Positions 28,283-37,623 of a DNA stretch of 64,000 nt are shown in pieces. The position numbers and the translations under genes were made by a program. The notes beneath the pieces were generated by a model. It was not told where the DNA came from. It searched no databases and saw nothing but the letters and a program-made list of their open reading frames with translations. Within the stretch, counting starts at the first letter, position 1, and every line of letters begins with the position of its first letter. The DNA is from an uncultured Odoribacter sp. (GTDB taxonomy: Bacteria; Bacteroidota; Bacteroidia; Bacteroidales; Marinifilaceae). The DNA lies in contig UQJP01000008.1 of NCBI GenBank assembly GCA_900541415.1, positions 1-64,000 of the forward strand. The letters run 5' to 3'.

Positions 28283-28855
28283 ATGCAACCTCCTTTCAGA
28301 ATCACCAAAAGGCCCAAGCTCATTGCAGAGAAAATATGCCTCCCCGGTTGCCGGTTAAAGAATTTCTACCGCATCGGCGAAGGGATATACCGTTCCGACC
28401 AGCCTTCCCGGGCCTGTTTCCGGGAATTGGAAAAGTTCGGGATAGAAGAGGTGTTAAATCTGCGCAACCGACACAACGACAGGGATGAAGCCCGCGACAC
28501 TTCCATACGCCTGCACCACCTTCGCACCCGGGCCACCCAACTCAGCCTGGACGACCTGATCACAGCTTTACAGATCATCCGCGACAGGCAAGGCCCGCTT
28601 CTGTTCCATTGCTGGCATGGAAGCGACCGCACCGGAGCGGTGGCTGCCATGTATCGTATGGTGTTCCAACGGGTAAGCAAAGAAGATGCCATCCATGAAA
28701 TGACGGAAAGCATTTTCGGCTTCCACATGACGTTCGACCATATCATCGACCTGATTTATTCTGCCAACATCACGAAAATACGCCGGGAATTATTTAATAA
28801 TTCATCACCTTCAAAATCTGGGTACCCAGCCCGATCCGGTATCCCTGCGAAATAA
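28283..28855 (+). CDS. CX5R protein tyrosine/dual-specificity-like phosphatase
   Basis: This 190-aa protein has the phosphatase P-loop HCWHGSDRTG, with Cys110 and Arg116. An upstream segment, YRSDQPSRACFRELEKFGI, matches the DSP-family N-terminus seen in bacterial tyrosine phosphatases. It has no signal peptide. Its 3' end overlaps the convergent lipoprotein gene by 62 bases. Substrates may be phosphoproteins or small phosphorylated metabolites. Confidence 0.86.
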   Translation: MQPPFRITKRPKLIAEKICLPGCRLKNFYRIGEGIYRSDQPSRACFRELEKFGIEEVLNLRNRHNDRDEARDTSIRLHHLRTRATQLSLDDLITALQIIRDRQGPLLFHCWHGSDRTGAVAAMYRMVFQRVSKEDAIHEMTESIFGFHMTFDHIIDLIYSANITKIRRELFNNSSPSKSGYPARSGIPAK

Positions 28856-31475
28856 ACACCACCTCGCCTTTCCGGTTTAGCATGACGATCAGAGGCAGGT
28901 TATCGATATTTTTCAATTTCAGGCATTCTGCCAGCATTTCCTTAATTCTACCGTTCTGGTCATATCCCAGTTTCATCACGTCGGGCAACGGGCGGAAATC
29001 ATGCCGGGAAAAACGCCCCAACTGATCGCGATCAGTGAACAGGAATGCCATTTCCACACCTTTTTCTTCAAATTCAGCTTTTAAAACACTCATGTCCCTC
29101 ACCAAATGATTGGTCGGTTCCTGATTGGCAGCCATAAAAACCAAAGCCGTATAACCGTTTTCCGGTAACTTCAGGCGATAAAGCTTCTCTCCGTTTTCCG
29201 GCATATATTCCAAAGGTGTCCGTACCGATCCCAGCACGGCGAGTTCCTCGTCGGCATCGGGTAACACCATATCCGCCACCGTCAAATCACCCGCTTTCAC
29301 CTGAAAACTCCTGACCTGTGAAACCACCGAGCCATCGCTCTTACGATTCCCGGTAGTGAGGATATAATCCCCCTCTTCCAAATCGACCGGAGCCGCAAAA
29401 ATACGGCTGAACGAAGCCCCTCCACCCATATCGACCTGGCTGTTGCTGCCTAAATCCACCGAACGCGCCACCCCATGATTAATTTTCGACACCGTGAAAT
29501 GAGTGTAGTACACAGGGTCTTTCACCGCCTTACCGCTATAACGAAGCAATAGTTTTCCCTTATCCCCCACAGATTGACGGGCAGAAAACACCGCAGGCAT
29601 CCATTCCCGTCCCTCGTTATATTCCGGTTTCCCGTCCACAGGATTCAACCGGGCGACAATCCCCAGCGTACGGCAAGCAGCAACAAAAAACAACTCTTTC
29701 GAAGGCGTATCGGTAACCCCGGCAGCCAACACACCTTCGGGCGGGGTAGCGATATTCACCGTATTTACAGAATCGACAACCGCAATATCCCTCATGTTTT
29801 TTAGCAAATCAGGCACGGAAGCTATATTTTTCCCGGCCAGATAAGTAGCTAAAGGAGCGCGCCAGGCAGTGATCAGCTCATTTTTCACCCGGGGATTCAA
29901 TATATAGTCACGGAAAAAATCCGCATAGGCAAATCCGCTTAACCGATATTCGGGGAAACGCGGCTCATTCAGGTATTTACGGGCAGCAGAAAAATGCGAT
30001 TTCCACACCCCGGCAGGCACATCTTGCAAATCCTTTCCCTGCACCACTCCGAGTAAATCCATAGCCAACGCCCGTTCACCAGGTTCCGTTTCCTGAATAA
30101 AACGGATAACCTGAGCATAATTTCCCCGGCTTTCCCGAACAAAACGGCCAAGCAGTTCCTCGTCCACCCCCAATTCCCCGGCCAGTTTCTCTATTTCGGC
30201 AGGATTGGGAAAAGTGGCTATAAAAGCATTCCGGACGGAATCCTCATACATAAACCGACGATCGTTCACAGCACGTTCACTGTCGGGCACCAAAGCCTCA
30301 TAAGCTTTCTCGGCAGGCGGCACCAATTCATAATCTTCCGTGAAAACAGATCCGGAAGTTTTATCCAGCGCCACCACAATGCTATCCGTTTCCGCTCCCT
30401 TCAACTCCATGAATCCATAGCGACCCCCGTCGGTCGCCCAAACCATCCAATCGCCCAAACCGCCCGTCAGTTGTGCGCATCCTTCCCGGTCGGCCACAAA
30501 AGAGGCCACCGGATAGTATTCTCCGTAATTATAAATGCGGAATTCAACTTTTGCTCCCGGCACAGGGTTTCCCTCCCCGTCCGTTACTTTCACCTTCATT
30601 TTCCGGACATCGGTATAATTCCCGGTGACGTTCACCACCGTGCCGTTGGCATTTTCAGAGGCTATTTCTTCTTCGGATACATATTTCCCGAACACCCTTG
30701 CCAGCATAAACAATCCCCGCCGTACCGGTGCCGTAAACCACGCTATATCCAAACGGGGCTCAGGCTCGCAAGCACCCAGGTATTTCCACGTTCCATCCAC
30801 CCACACCTCAATCCACGCATGATTATCGTCACAATGAGCCCAACGGGGAGTGTACACCTGACGTGCAGGAATCCCCACCGAACGCAAAGCCGCCAAAGCA
30901 AAAACCGACTCTTCACCGCATCTGCCATAGGCCGTGGACAACATTGTCAGAGGGGCGCAAGTCCGGGCATTCGTCGGTTTATAAATCGCCTTTTCATGAC
31001 ACCAGTGATTCACCTCCAAAGCAGCCTCTTCCATCGTGGCGCATTTCATCACCCGATCCCGCAATTCGCCATAGAACACCATCCGTGAAGAATCCAAACT
31101 CTCGTTGCTTCCCCGGACAGGCAAAACAAAATGCCGGAATATCGCCTCAGGGATTTCTTTTCCCCACGGCATCTCCTCCCTCACTTTAAAAGCATGACGC
31201 ACATTGCCGAGCAAAAATTCACCGCAGTGTTTCCCCGAAAGGTCGATCAAAGGAGAATAAGCATATAAAAACTGCAACGCTTCCCGTTCCTCCCTGCTTA
31301 ACGGAGTTTCAAACACCGCAAATAAATTTTCAGGAGCTTGTGCAAGCAACTGCTTTTTCACTTCAAAATCCCGTTCTACGGTCTTCCGGTACCCGGAATC
31401 GGTAATAAAATGCTTTTCCTCCCGGCACCCTGCCAAAGTCAGTAAAAGCACCATCCACACAGACAATCGGTTCAT
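28794..31475 (-). CDS. Transglutaminase-like lipoprotein with thioredoxin-like C-terminus
   Basis: This 893-aa protein starts with a lipobox signal peptide (LLLTLAGC, Cys17), so it is an outer-membrane-anchored lipoprotein. A transglutaminase core carries the candidate nucleophile Cys186 in YGRCGEES and His219 in HAWIEVW, followed by GACEPEPRLD. Beta-sandwich modules follow (a PVPGAKVEFRIYNYG-type carboxypeptidase-regulatory fold near 310-380). The last ~120 residues resemble a thioredoxin-like fold without a CxxC pair. Members may process peptides or peptidoglycan-linked peptides at the surface; the substrate is unknown. Confidence 0.85.
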   Translation of the reverse strand: MNRLSVWMVLLLTLAGCREEKHFITDSGYRKTVERDFEVKKQLLAQAPENLFAVFETPLSREEREALQFLYAYSPLIDLSGKHCGEFLLGNVRHAFKVREEMPWGKEIPEAIFRHFVLPVRGSNESLDSSRMVFYGELRDRVMKCATMEEAALEVNHWCHEKAIYKPTNARTCAPLTMLSTAYGRCGEESVFALAALRSVGIPARQVYTPRWAHCDDNHAWIEVWVDGTWKYLGACEPEPRLDIAWFTAPVRRGLFMLARVFGKYVSEEEIASENANGTVVNVTGNYTDVRKMKVKVTDGEGNPVPGAKVEFRIYNYGEYYPVASFVADREGCAQLTGGLGDWMVWATDGGRYGFMELKGAETDSIVVALDKTSGSVFTEDYELVPPAEKAYEALVPDSERAVNDRRFMYEDSVRNAFIATFPNPAEIEKLAGELGVDEELLGRFVRESRGNYAQVIRFIQETEPGERALAMDLLGVVQGKDLQDVPAGVWKSHFSAARKYLNEPRFPEYRLSGFAYADFFRDYILNPRVKNELITAWRAPLATYLAGKNIASVPDLLKNMRDIAVVDSVNTVNIATPPEGVLAAGVTDTPSKELFFVAACRTLGIVARLNPVDGKPEYNEGREWMPAVFSARQSVGDKGKLLLRYSGKAVKDPVYYTHFTVSKINHGVARSVDLGSNSQVDMGGGASFSRIFAAPVDLEEGDYILTTGNRKSDGSVVSQVRSFQVKAGDLTVADMVLPDADEELAVLGSVRTPLEYMPENGEKLYRLKLPENGYTALVFMAANQEPTNHLVRDMSVLKAEFEEKGVEMAFLFTDRDQLGRFSRHDFRPLPDVMKLGYDQNGRIKEMLAECLKLKNIDNLPLIVMLNRKGEVVFISQGYRIGLGTQILKVMNY

Positions 31476-31500
31476 ATCCTACTCTTAAAATTTATTCAGG

Positions 31501-31508
31501 CAAATATA
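31501..31508 (-). promoter_or_regulatory. -7 box for the transglutaminase-like lipoprotein gene
   Basis: TATATTTG on the minus strand fits TAnnTTTG and lies 25 bases before the lipoprotein start codon. A correctly spaced TTTG is not visible. Confidence 0.4.
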
Positions 31509-31580
31509 TAAAAAGATTACAAATACCTGCTGAAAGCTAAAAATCATCCTGTCCGTCTCACAAAATATCTAAATAATTTA

Positions 31581-31588
31581 TAAATTTG
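31581..31588 (+). promoter_or_regulatory. Possible -7 box for the GH3 gene
   Basis: TAAATTTG fits TAnnTTTG, 85 bases upstream of the GH3 start. The surrounding sequence is AT-rich and no -33 TTTG is well placed, so this is weak. Confidence 0.3.
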
Positions 31589-31673
31589 AAACTGGCGTTC
31601 AAATCAGGAAACTTCGGCTTTAAACCATCCCTAAAAGCCGGGGCGTGTATCATCTAATTATAGCAAAAGCACT

Positions 31674-33992
31674 ATGAGAAAACAAATTTTCTTTTCCCTC
31701 ATAACCATTTGGCTATCCGGGACAGCCGTACAGGCAGCTACCCATACCGATCCCAAACTCCCGGTCGCGAAACGGGTACAGCTCCTCATGTCGAAAATGA
31801 CCTTGGAAGAAAAAATAGCCCAAATGGACATGTTCGCCGTCTGGGATATTGAAAAATACAAAAATTCAACCTTGTCAAAACAGGAAGGCGTAGGTGCTTT
31901 TATCGGCGACATCACTCCCGAAAAATACAATGAAATTCAAGCCCTATCGGAAAAAACAAGATTGAAAATCCCGTTCCTCGTCGGGGTTGATGCCGCCCAC
32001 GGGCATGCGTTAATGCCGGGACGGACGGTATTTCCCACCTCCATCAGCATGGCTGCGACTTTCAATCCGGAAATCATCTACCGGGTCGCCCAATTCTCCG
32101 CAAAAGAAATACGCGCTTGCGGCAATCAATGGACGTTCGCCCCCTGCGTAGACATCGTTCACGATGCCCGGTTCGGACGGACAGGAGAAACTTACGGCGA
32201 ATGCCCGTTTCTGGCCTCTGTTCTGGTGCGCAAGGCCGTGCAGGGATTACAAAACAACGACGATCCCCAGCAACGGGTGGCTGCCTGCGTGAAGCACTTG
32301 CTGGGGGGAGGTGCTTCCATAGGCGGAGTGAATCATGGGAACGCCGAAATTTCCGAAAGGATGCTGCGCCGGGATTTCCTCCCGCCATTCCAGGCTGCGG
32401 TCGATGAAGGTGTATTGACGATTATGCCAGGACACAACGATGTGAACGGCATCCCGATGCACGCTTCCCATTGGATTTTAACGGACATTATCAAAAAAGA
32501 ATACGGCTTTCAGGGATTTTACATCACCGATATGGGCGATATAGAAAATCTGAAAAAAGAACGAATCCACCGCACGGCAACCGACCAGAAAGATGCCGTC
32601 CGGCAAGCGATCAACGCAGGAATCGACATGCACATGTATTCCTGGGAACGTGAAATGTTTGTCGACCACCTGCTTGCTTTAGTGCGTGAAGGTAAAGTTT
32701 CTAAAAAACGGATAGACGATGCGGTAAGGCGGATTCTGACCGTCAAATTCGAACTCGGACTTTTCGAACAACGCTACGTAAAAATCGAACCGAACAAGCC
32801 CATGTACGCATCGCCGGAAGCGAAAGAACTGGCATTGAAAGCAGCAAGGCAATCCATCGTCCTGTTGAAAAACGATAAAAATTTGCTACCCTTAAAAAAC
32901 GGCTCTTATAAAAAAATTCTCGTGACAGGCCCCAACGCCGATAATCAAACCATTGTAGGAGATTGGAGTGCCATTCATCCCCAAGGGCACGTCGTGACCA
33001 TTTTGGAAGGCATCCGGCAAATCGCAGGACAGGAAAGCGAAATAATCTATTGCCCCAGCGGAAAGATCAAAGGAAAAAAATCAAATGTAAAAGTAGCCAC
33101 GACCGATCCGGTCACTCAAGCCAAAGAACTTCAGGAAGGAGGCGAACTGAATGAATTTGCAATAACCGAAGCCGTAAGCCGGGCTAAAGAAAGCGATTTG
33201 GCGATCATTGCCATTGGCGGCTATGGATTGAGAAGCGATTGGGGCATGCGCACCTACGGAGAATCCGCCGACCGCCCCTCTATCGACTTTTATGGGTTGC
33301 AAGCCGAATTAGTGAAACGGGTGTATGAAACAGGTGTCCCGACCATCGTATTGATCGTAAACGGGAAACCGCTGAACAACCCGTGGATCACAGAAAATAT
33401 TCCCGCCATAGTCGATCTTTGGGAGCCGGGAATGTACGGCGGACAGGCTGCCGCCGAAATATTGTTCGGAAAAGTAAACCCCTCCGGGAAACTGCCGATC
33501 ACCATCCCCCAAACCGCCGGGCACATCCCTCAATATTACTACCAAACCCTATCCCGCTACACCACAGGCTACGGGCTGGGATCCAGCCGGAAAGACGACC
33601 GCCCGGCGTTCTGTTTCGGACACGGGTTAAGTTACACATCCTTCGAATACGGCCGCGTGCAGCTTTCCGACACCCTTTTACGGAAAGACCTTCCGGTAAC
33701 GGTTCAGGTGGAGGTGACCAACACCGGGCAGCAGGCAGGCTACGAAACGGTGCTGGTATTCGTGAAAGACGACATATCGAGTGTCGTCACCCCGTTGAAA
33801 CAGCTAAAAGCCTTTCAAAAAATATTCCTGAATCCGGGAGAAACCAAGCAAGTGAAATTAGAAATCCCGTTCCATGAATTCGGTCTATGGAACGAAGAAA
33901 TGAAATATGTTGTCGAACCGGGCAAATTCGAACTGCAAATCGGACGGTCGGCAGAAGATATTCGGGTGAAACGTGAAATATCCTATCGATAA
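31674..33992 (+). CDS. Glycoside hydrolase family 3 (beta-glucosidase-like), secreted
   Basis: This 772-aa protein has a signal peptide ending near AVQA. The GH3 N-terminal barrel carries KHLLGGGAS and the substrate-site segment GFYITDMGDIENL, whose Asp286 is the probable nucleophile. The central alpha/beta sandwich holds the RQSIVLLKNDKNLLPL block, and a C-terminal fibronectin-III-like domain follows. GH3 enzymes release terminal beta-linked glucose, xylose or N-acetylglucosamine; the motif does not settle the specificity. It stands alone, not next to SusC/D genes. Confidence 0.92.
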   Translation: MRKQIFFSLITIWLSGTAVQAATHTDPKLPVAKRVQLLMSKMTLEEKIAQMDMFAVWDIEKYKNSTLSKQEGVGAFIGDITPEKYNEIQALSEKTRLKIPFLVGVDAAHGHALMPGRTVFPTSISMAATFNPEIIYRVAQFSAKEIRACGNQWTFAPCVDIVHDARFGRTGETYGECPFLASVLVRKAVQGLQNNDDPQQRVAACVKHLLGGGASIGGVNHGNAEISERMLRRDFLPPFQAAVDEGVLTIMPGHNDVNGIPMHASHWILTDIIKKEYGFQGFYITDMGDIENLKKERIHRTATDQKDAVRQAINAGIDMHMYSWEREMFVDHLLALVREGKVSKKRIDDAVRRILTVKFELGLFEQRYVKIEPNKPMYASPEAKELALKAARQSIVLLKNDKNLLPLKNGSYKKILVTGPNADNQTIVGDWSAIHPQGHVVTILEGIRQIAGQESEIIYCPSGKIKGKKSNVKVATTDPVTQAKELQEGGELNEFAITEAVSRAKESDLAIIAIGGYGLRSDWGMRTYGESADRPSIDFYGLQAELVKRVYETGVPTIVLIVNGKPLNNPWITENIPAIVDLWEPGMYGGQAAAEILFGKVNPSGKLPITIPQTAGHIPQYYYQTLSRYTTGYGLGSSRKDDRPAFCFGHGLSYTSFEYGRVQLSDTLLRKDLPVTVQVEVTNTGQQAGYETVLVFVKDDISSVVTPLKQLKAFQKIFLNPGETKQVKLEIPFHEFGLWNEEMKYVVEPGKFELQIGRSAEDIRVKREISYR

Positions 33993-34113
33993 TTAAATCA
34001 ACATTTTATTGGCAAAACAACCATTTACAAAATACTACAAACCATTATAAAATCACACATTGTATTATGGAAAGAAAAGATACATAAAAATAGGAAGAAA
34101 AGGTATCGTTTTC

Positions 34114-34121
34114 TACTTTTG
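34114..34121 (+). promoter_or_regulatory. -7 box for the EVE-domain gene
   Basis: TACTTTTG fits TAnnTTTG and lies 31 bases before the ATG at 34153. It falls inside the upstream extension of the frame, which supports 34153 as the true start. Confidence 0.45.
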
Positions 34122-34152
34122 TATTCCTATATTTTTAAACAACAACAATATA

Positions 34153-35259
34153 ATGAATTATTTTATTGATCTTTTTTCTCCCAGTACCGCTCTTGCATTT
34201 TCTGAATCAGACCAAACAATTTCCGGTTTCAGAATTTCAAGAAAAACATATGTTGAAAATCAAAAAATAGGTATTGGAGATAAATTTATATGTTATTGTA
34301 CAAAAATACAACGTTTTATTGGTATACTAGAAATTACCAGCAAACCATTTATTAATGATACACCTATTTTTACAAAAGAAAATGATCCTTTTGTTTTAAG
34401 ATTCGGAGTAAAACCCATTGTTTGGCTTCCCTTAGAGAAAGGACTACCTATACACGATGACATAATTTGGAATAATCTATCAATAACCAAATCTCTGCCT
34501 AAAACCAGTACCCAATGGACCTATATGGTATTTTCAAGTCCAAGATTATGGCCCCTTAAAGATTGCAAGTTTTTAGAAAAGCTTCTATTACAACAAGGAC
34601 AAGAGATGAAAGATTTTCCCTTTTCAGAAAATGACAAAAAGAAAATCAAAACATCTCAAAAAGTTCGTATATCCGATGGACAAGAAACAATTATCGAAAT
34701 ACCAGAAGATAATGACGACAATAATAATATAAAAGAGGAACGGGAATCTATCCAGATACAAGCATTATTGGCTGAAATCGGAGAAAAATTAGGATATAAA
34801 ATATGGGTACCACGATCTGACAAAGCCAGAATTTTAAATAAATGGAAAATACAGAATCATAGCACTCTATTAGAACAACTACCGTTAGTTTTCGATGGTC
34901 CGACTTTAAAAGTCATTGAAAACATCGATGTGTTATGGATAAAAAGACATTCTATCGTCAGGGCATTCGAAGTTGAAGGAACAACTGCAATATATTCAGG
35001 CATTTTAAGAATGGCCGATTTATTATCTCTACAACCTATGCTGGATATAAAAATTCATATAGTAGCTCCGGAGGAACGGAGGGATTCCGTTTTTGAACAG
35101 ATCAATAGACCTGTTTTTGCTTTTATGGAAAAGGGACCTTTAGCCTCATTATGTACTTACATTGCCTATAATTCTGTTAAAGAATTAAAAAAAGAACCAC
35201 ATTTGGAACATATGAATGACAGTATTATAGATGAGTACACTGAATTTGCCAATGATTAA
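34153..35259 (+). CDS. EVE-domain protein with PD-(D/E)xK-like nuclease domain
   Basis: This 368-aa protein has an N-terminal EVE/PUA-like domain (about 1-140): MNYFIDLFSPSTALAF, GDKFICYCTKIQRFIGILE and FGVKPIVWLP. A charged linker (about 180-205) follows. The C-terminal domain has the nuclease-like order AEIGEKLGY, then IDVLW (Asp259), then FEVEGTT (Glu273, Glu275), then IHIVAPEERR. EVE domains bind modified bases; fused to such nucleases they form modification-dependent restriction enzymes. The frame extends upstream to 34060, but a promoter box at 34114 favours this start. Its AT-rich base use, unlike the flanking genes, suggests transfer. Confidence 0.74.
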   Translation: MNYFIDLFSPSTALAFSESDQTISGFRISRKTYVENQKIGIGDKFICYCTKIQRFIGILEITSKPFINDTPIFTKENDPFVLRFGVKPIVWLPLEKGLPIHDDIIWNNLSITKSLPKTSTQWTYMVFSSPRLWPLKDCKFLEKLLLQQGQEMKDFPFSENDKKKIKTSQKVRISDGQETIIEIPEDNDDNNNIKEERESIQIQALLAEIGEKLGYKIWVPRSDKARILNKWKIQNHSTLLEQLPLVFDGPTLKVIENIDVLWIKRHSIVRAFEVEGTTAIYSGILRMADLLSLQPMLDIKIHIVAPEERRDSVFEQINRPVFAFMEKGPLASLCTYIAYNSVKELKKEPHLEHMNDSIIDEYTEFAND

Positions 35260-35307
35260 GTTCATTTTCAATATCTTATTAAAATAATAATACGGCAAAG
35301 CCACATA

Positions 35308-35342
35308 AACCAGATAATTCTTTAAAAAAAATTTATCTGGTT
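35308..35342. terminator. Bidirectional terminator between convergent genes
   Basis: A 10-bp stem AACCAGATAA/TTATCTGGTT (35308-35317, 35333-35342) has an A/T-rich 15-base loop and lies between the stops of the EVE gene and the helicase gene. The A and T runs serve as U-tracts on either strand. Confidence 0.6.
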
Positions 35343-35358
35343 CATCTTTGCCCTCTCC

Positions 35359-37308
35359 TTATTCTTCCTCCTCATTCCAAGGCCCGGCTTCCTCACACTC
35401 GACAATTGCACCCCGGTCACCGATATAATCATACAAAGCCTTATAAAACGGATGCTGTGTCAGCGTGGAAGCATCCCCCAAAATAATCAATTTCATCCGG
35501 GCACGGGTGATCGCCACATTCATCCGGCGCAGATCATTCAAAAAACCGATCTGCCCGTTTTCATTCGCACGCACCAGGCTGATAAAAATCACATCCCGTT
35601 CCTGCCCCTGAAAACCGTCCACGGTGTGAACAGTCAATAAACGGCGGAACGGACGAAAAAAACGGTCTTTTTTAATCAGTCCCCGTATGTATTGCACCTG
35701 CGCCCGGTAAGGTGAGATCAGGCCGAAATCGATATTTTCCTCTAATATCCGTTCCTTACCTATCTTTTCCATATAGGCTTTCAACTGTCCGGTCAATAAC
35801 ACCGCCTCCTCTTTATTAAGGCGACCAACCCCTTCGGCAGTAACCTTTTCCACATATCCGTTTACGGATGTATCCATCCATACCACCGCCGTGTCATACT
35901 CCAAAATCCCCCTGTACTTCACTTCCGGGGCAGCTTGCAAAGCATGGTGATAGAACCAGGCGGACGAAAATCCCATAATGTCTTCATGCATCCGGTACTG
36001 CATCGTCAGCATCGACACCGTTTCCGGTTTCCGCCGGGCTACTTTCTGTATCAAAGTCCGGTCTAATCCGCCTCTTGCCGCCTCCACGCACTTAATCGTA
36101 GGGGGCAACTGGCAATGATCCCCGGCCAACACCACCCGGTCGGCGTGTAAAACAGCCACCCAGCAGGCAGCTTCCAAGGCCTGTGCAGCTTCATCAATAA
36201 ACAGCGTAGAAAAATGTTTTCGTTCCAACACCCGATTGGCAGTGCCCACCAACGTACAGGCAACCACCCTCGCCTCTGTAAACATTTGTTCCTCAATCTT
36301 GATTTCCAACTCCGTAGCCCGCACCCTCAATTTGGCAATCCGTTCTCGCAACGCATCCCTCCCGGAACGGCTTCCCTTACGGATATGCGATTGTAAATCC
36401 CGGATAGCCTTCCTCACGTTCCACAATTCCGGGTAATCGGGATGCGCTTCAAAACGCCTTTCATAAGTGAACGAAAGCATCTTATCGTTCACACGGGTCG
36501 GATTTCCTATCCTCAACACACTTATCCCCCGATCAACCAGTTTTTCGGCAATCCAATCGACTGCCGTATTACTCTGTGCACAGACCATCACCTGATTTTC
36601 ACGATGCAATGTTTCGTAAACAGCCTCCACCAAAGTCGTAGTTTTCCCTGTTCCCGGAGGCCCGTGCACGATAGCCACATCTTTCGCCGCCAGCACCCGG
36701 TTCACAGCCTCTTCCTGCGAGCGGTTAAGCCAGGGAAAACGCAACGGATAAAACTCATGTTTCCCGGTAACCGTCTTACCCAGCAATACATCCCGCAAAT
36801 AAGCGGCACGGTTTCCCCGGGCCTCCATAACCTCACGGAGCGCTGCAAACATCACTTTATAAGAATAATCGTCAAAATACAACTGGACACCCAAATCCAC
36901 CCCCACCCTCAACTCATTCAATGCCGCCGATCCGGGCAACACAACGACCATTTTATCCTCCTGCACATAACTGATCGTGGCTGAAAAATTGAAATAACGC
37001 AAAACTCCCGCCGCCGACACCATAAAAAAACACACCGGACGCCCATATTCAAAAACAGAATCTATATCGTCCGGCTCGGCTTTCTCAATCTCTACGGTTA
37101 ATTGATTCAAAGAATTGTAACGGTTCCCGTTCACCCGAACCGGATACCAGCACACCCCCTGCCTCACCCGTTTTAAGATCCCCGCCTGCCGGGTTTGCTG
37201 CTGATAGAGCTCCCTTTCATACTCATACTCCTTTTCCAACAATGTATATTGATGTTGCAGGTCGGCCAGCGGCAACTGTTCCTTATCGTTATTCATGCTT
37301 ATTTTCAT
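35359..37308 (-). CDS. UPF1/IGHMBP2-like superfamily 1 DNA/RNA helicase
   Basis: This 649-aa protein has Walker A GPPGTGKTTTLVEA near residue 215, a Walker B FIDEAAQALE, and the motif series AGDHCQLPPT, QYRMHEDIM, VDGFQGQERDVIFIS and NVAITRARMKLI of the UPF1-like family. A long N-terminal region carries a beta-barrel insert. Cellular RNA or DNA unwinding is likely; the exact process is not clear in Bacteroidota. The start could also be the internal Met5, because the -7 box lies only 13 bases upstream. Confidence 0.9.
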   Translation of the reverse strand: MKISMNNDKEQLPLADLQHQYTLLEKEYEYERELYQQQTRQAGILKRVRQGVCWYPVRVNGNRYNSLNQLTVEIEKAEPDDIDSVFEYGRPVCFFMVSAAGVLRYFNFSATISYVQEDKMVVVLPGSAALNELRVGVDLGVQLYFDDYSYKVMFAALREVMEARGNRAAYLRDVLLGKTVTGKHEFYPLRFPWLNRSQEEAVNRVLAAKDVAIVHGPPGTGKTTTLVEAVYETLHRENQVMVCAQSNTAVDWIAEKLVDRGISVLRIGNPTRVNDKMLSFTYERRFEAHPDYPELWNVRKAIRDLQSHIRKGSRSGRDALRERIAKLRVRATELEIKIEEQMFTEARVVACTLVGTANRVLERKHFSTLFIDEAAQALEAACWVAVLHADRVVLAGDHCQLPPTIKCVEAARGGLDRTLIQKVARRKPETVSMLTMQYRMHEDIMGFSSAWFYHHALQAAPEVKYRGILEYDTAVVWMDTSVNGYVEKVTAEGVGRLNKEEAVLLTGQLKAYMEKIGKERILEENIDFGLISPYRAQVQYIRGLIKKDRFFRPFRRLLTVHTVDGFQGQERDVIFISLVRANENGQIGFLNDLRRMNVAITRARMKLIILGDASTLTQHPFYKALYDYIGDRGAIVECEEAGPWNEEEE

Positions 37309-37321
37309 CGAAATTCAGAAG

Positions 37322-37329
37322 CAAAGGTA
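37322..37329 (-). promoter_or_regulatory. -7 box for the helicase gene
   Basis: TACCTTTG on the minus strand fits TAnnTTTG and ends 13 bases before the helicase ATG. No TTTG at 19-21 spacing is visible. Confidence 0.45.
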
Positions 37330-37623
37330 AGTTATTTTTATTTCACGTATCAGCCGGATAAAAACCGAATCATAAAATTTATTGAAAATAACCCCACCCC
37401 TCACCCCCAAAAATAGAAAAGCTCCGGCACAATAACGGCACCATTCAGAGAAAAAACAAAACCAGATTTCAACCATAATCCCCCAATACATAACATAAAA
37501 AACCCCGGAAACGAACCGGGGTTTTAAAAAAAGTAAAAAAGTGATTTTATTGATAATAAGACCAGAAAACGTCGAACAGGTAAAACCTGTACCATGATCC
37601 GGTCGGCAATTATCCGCTATCGG
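37330..37623. other. Intergenic stretch without a gene
   Basis: This stretch lies between the helicase promoter and the M60-like gene's stop. It holds an A/C-rich region, the strong terminator at 37499-37525 and otherwise nothing that I recognise. Confidence 0.6.
37499..37525 (-). terminator. Terminator of the SusC/D operon
   Basis: A perfect 10-bp stem AAAACCCCGG/CCGGGGTTTT with a 7-base loop. On the minus strand it lies about 100 bases past the stop of the M60-like gene and runs into a T-rich tract, fitting the end of the long operon. Confidence 0.75.

Noticed and set aside
34060..34152. Upstream start of the EVE-domain gene
   Set aside because: A perfect -7 box at 34114 lies within it, and the EVE domain begins at the ATG at 34153.
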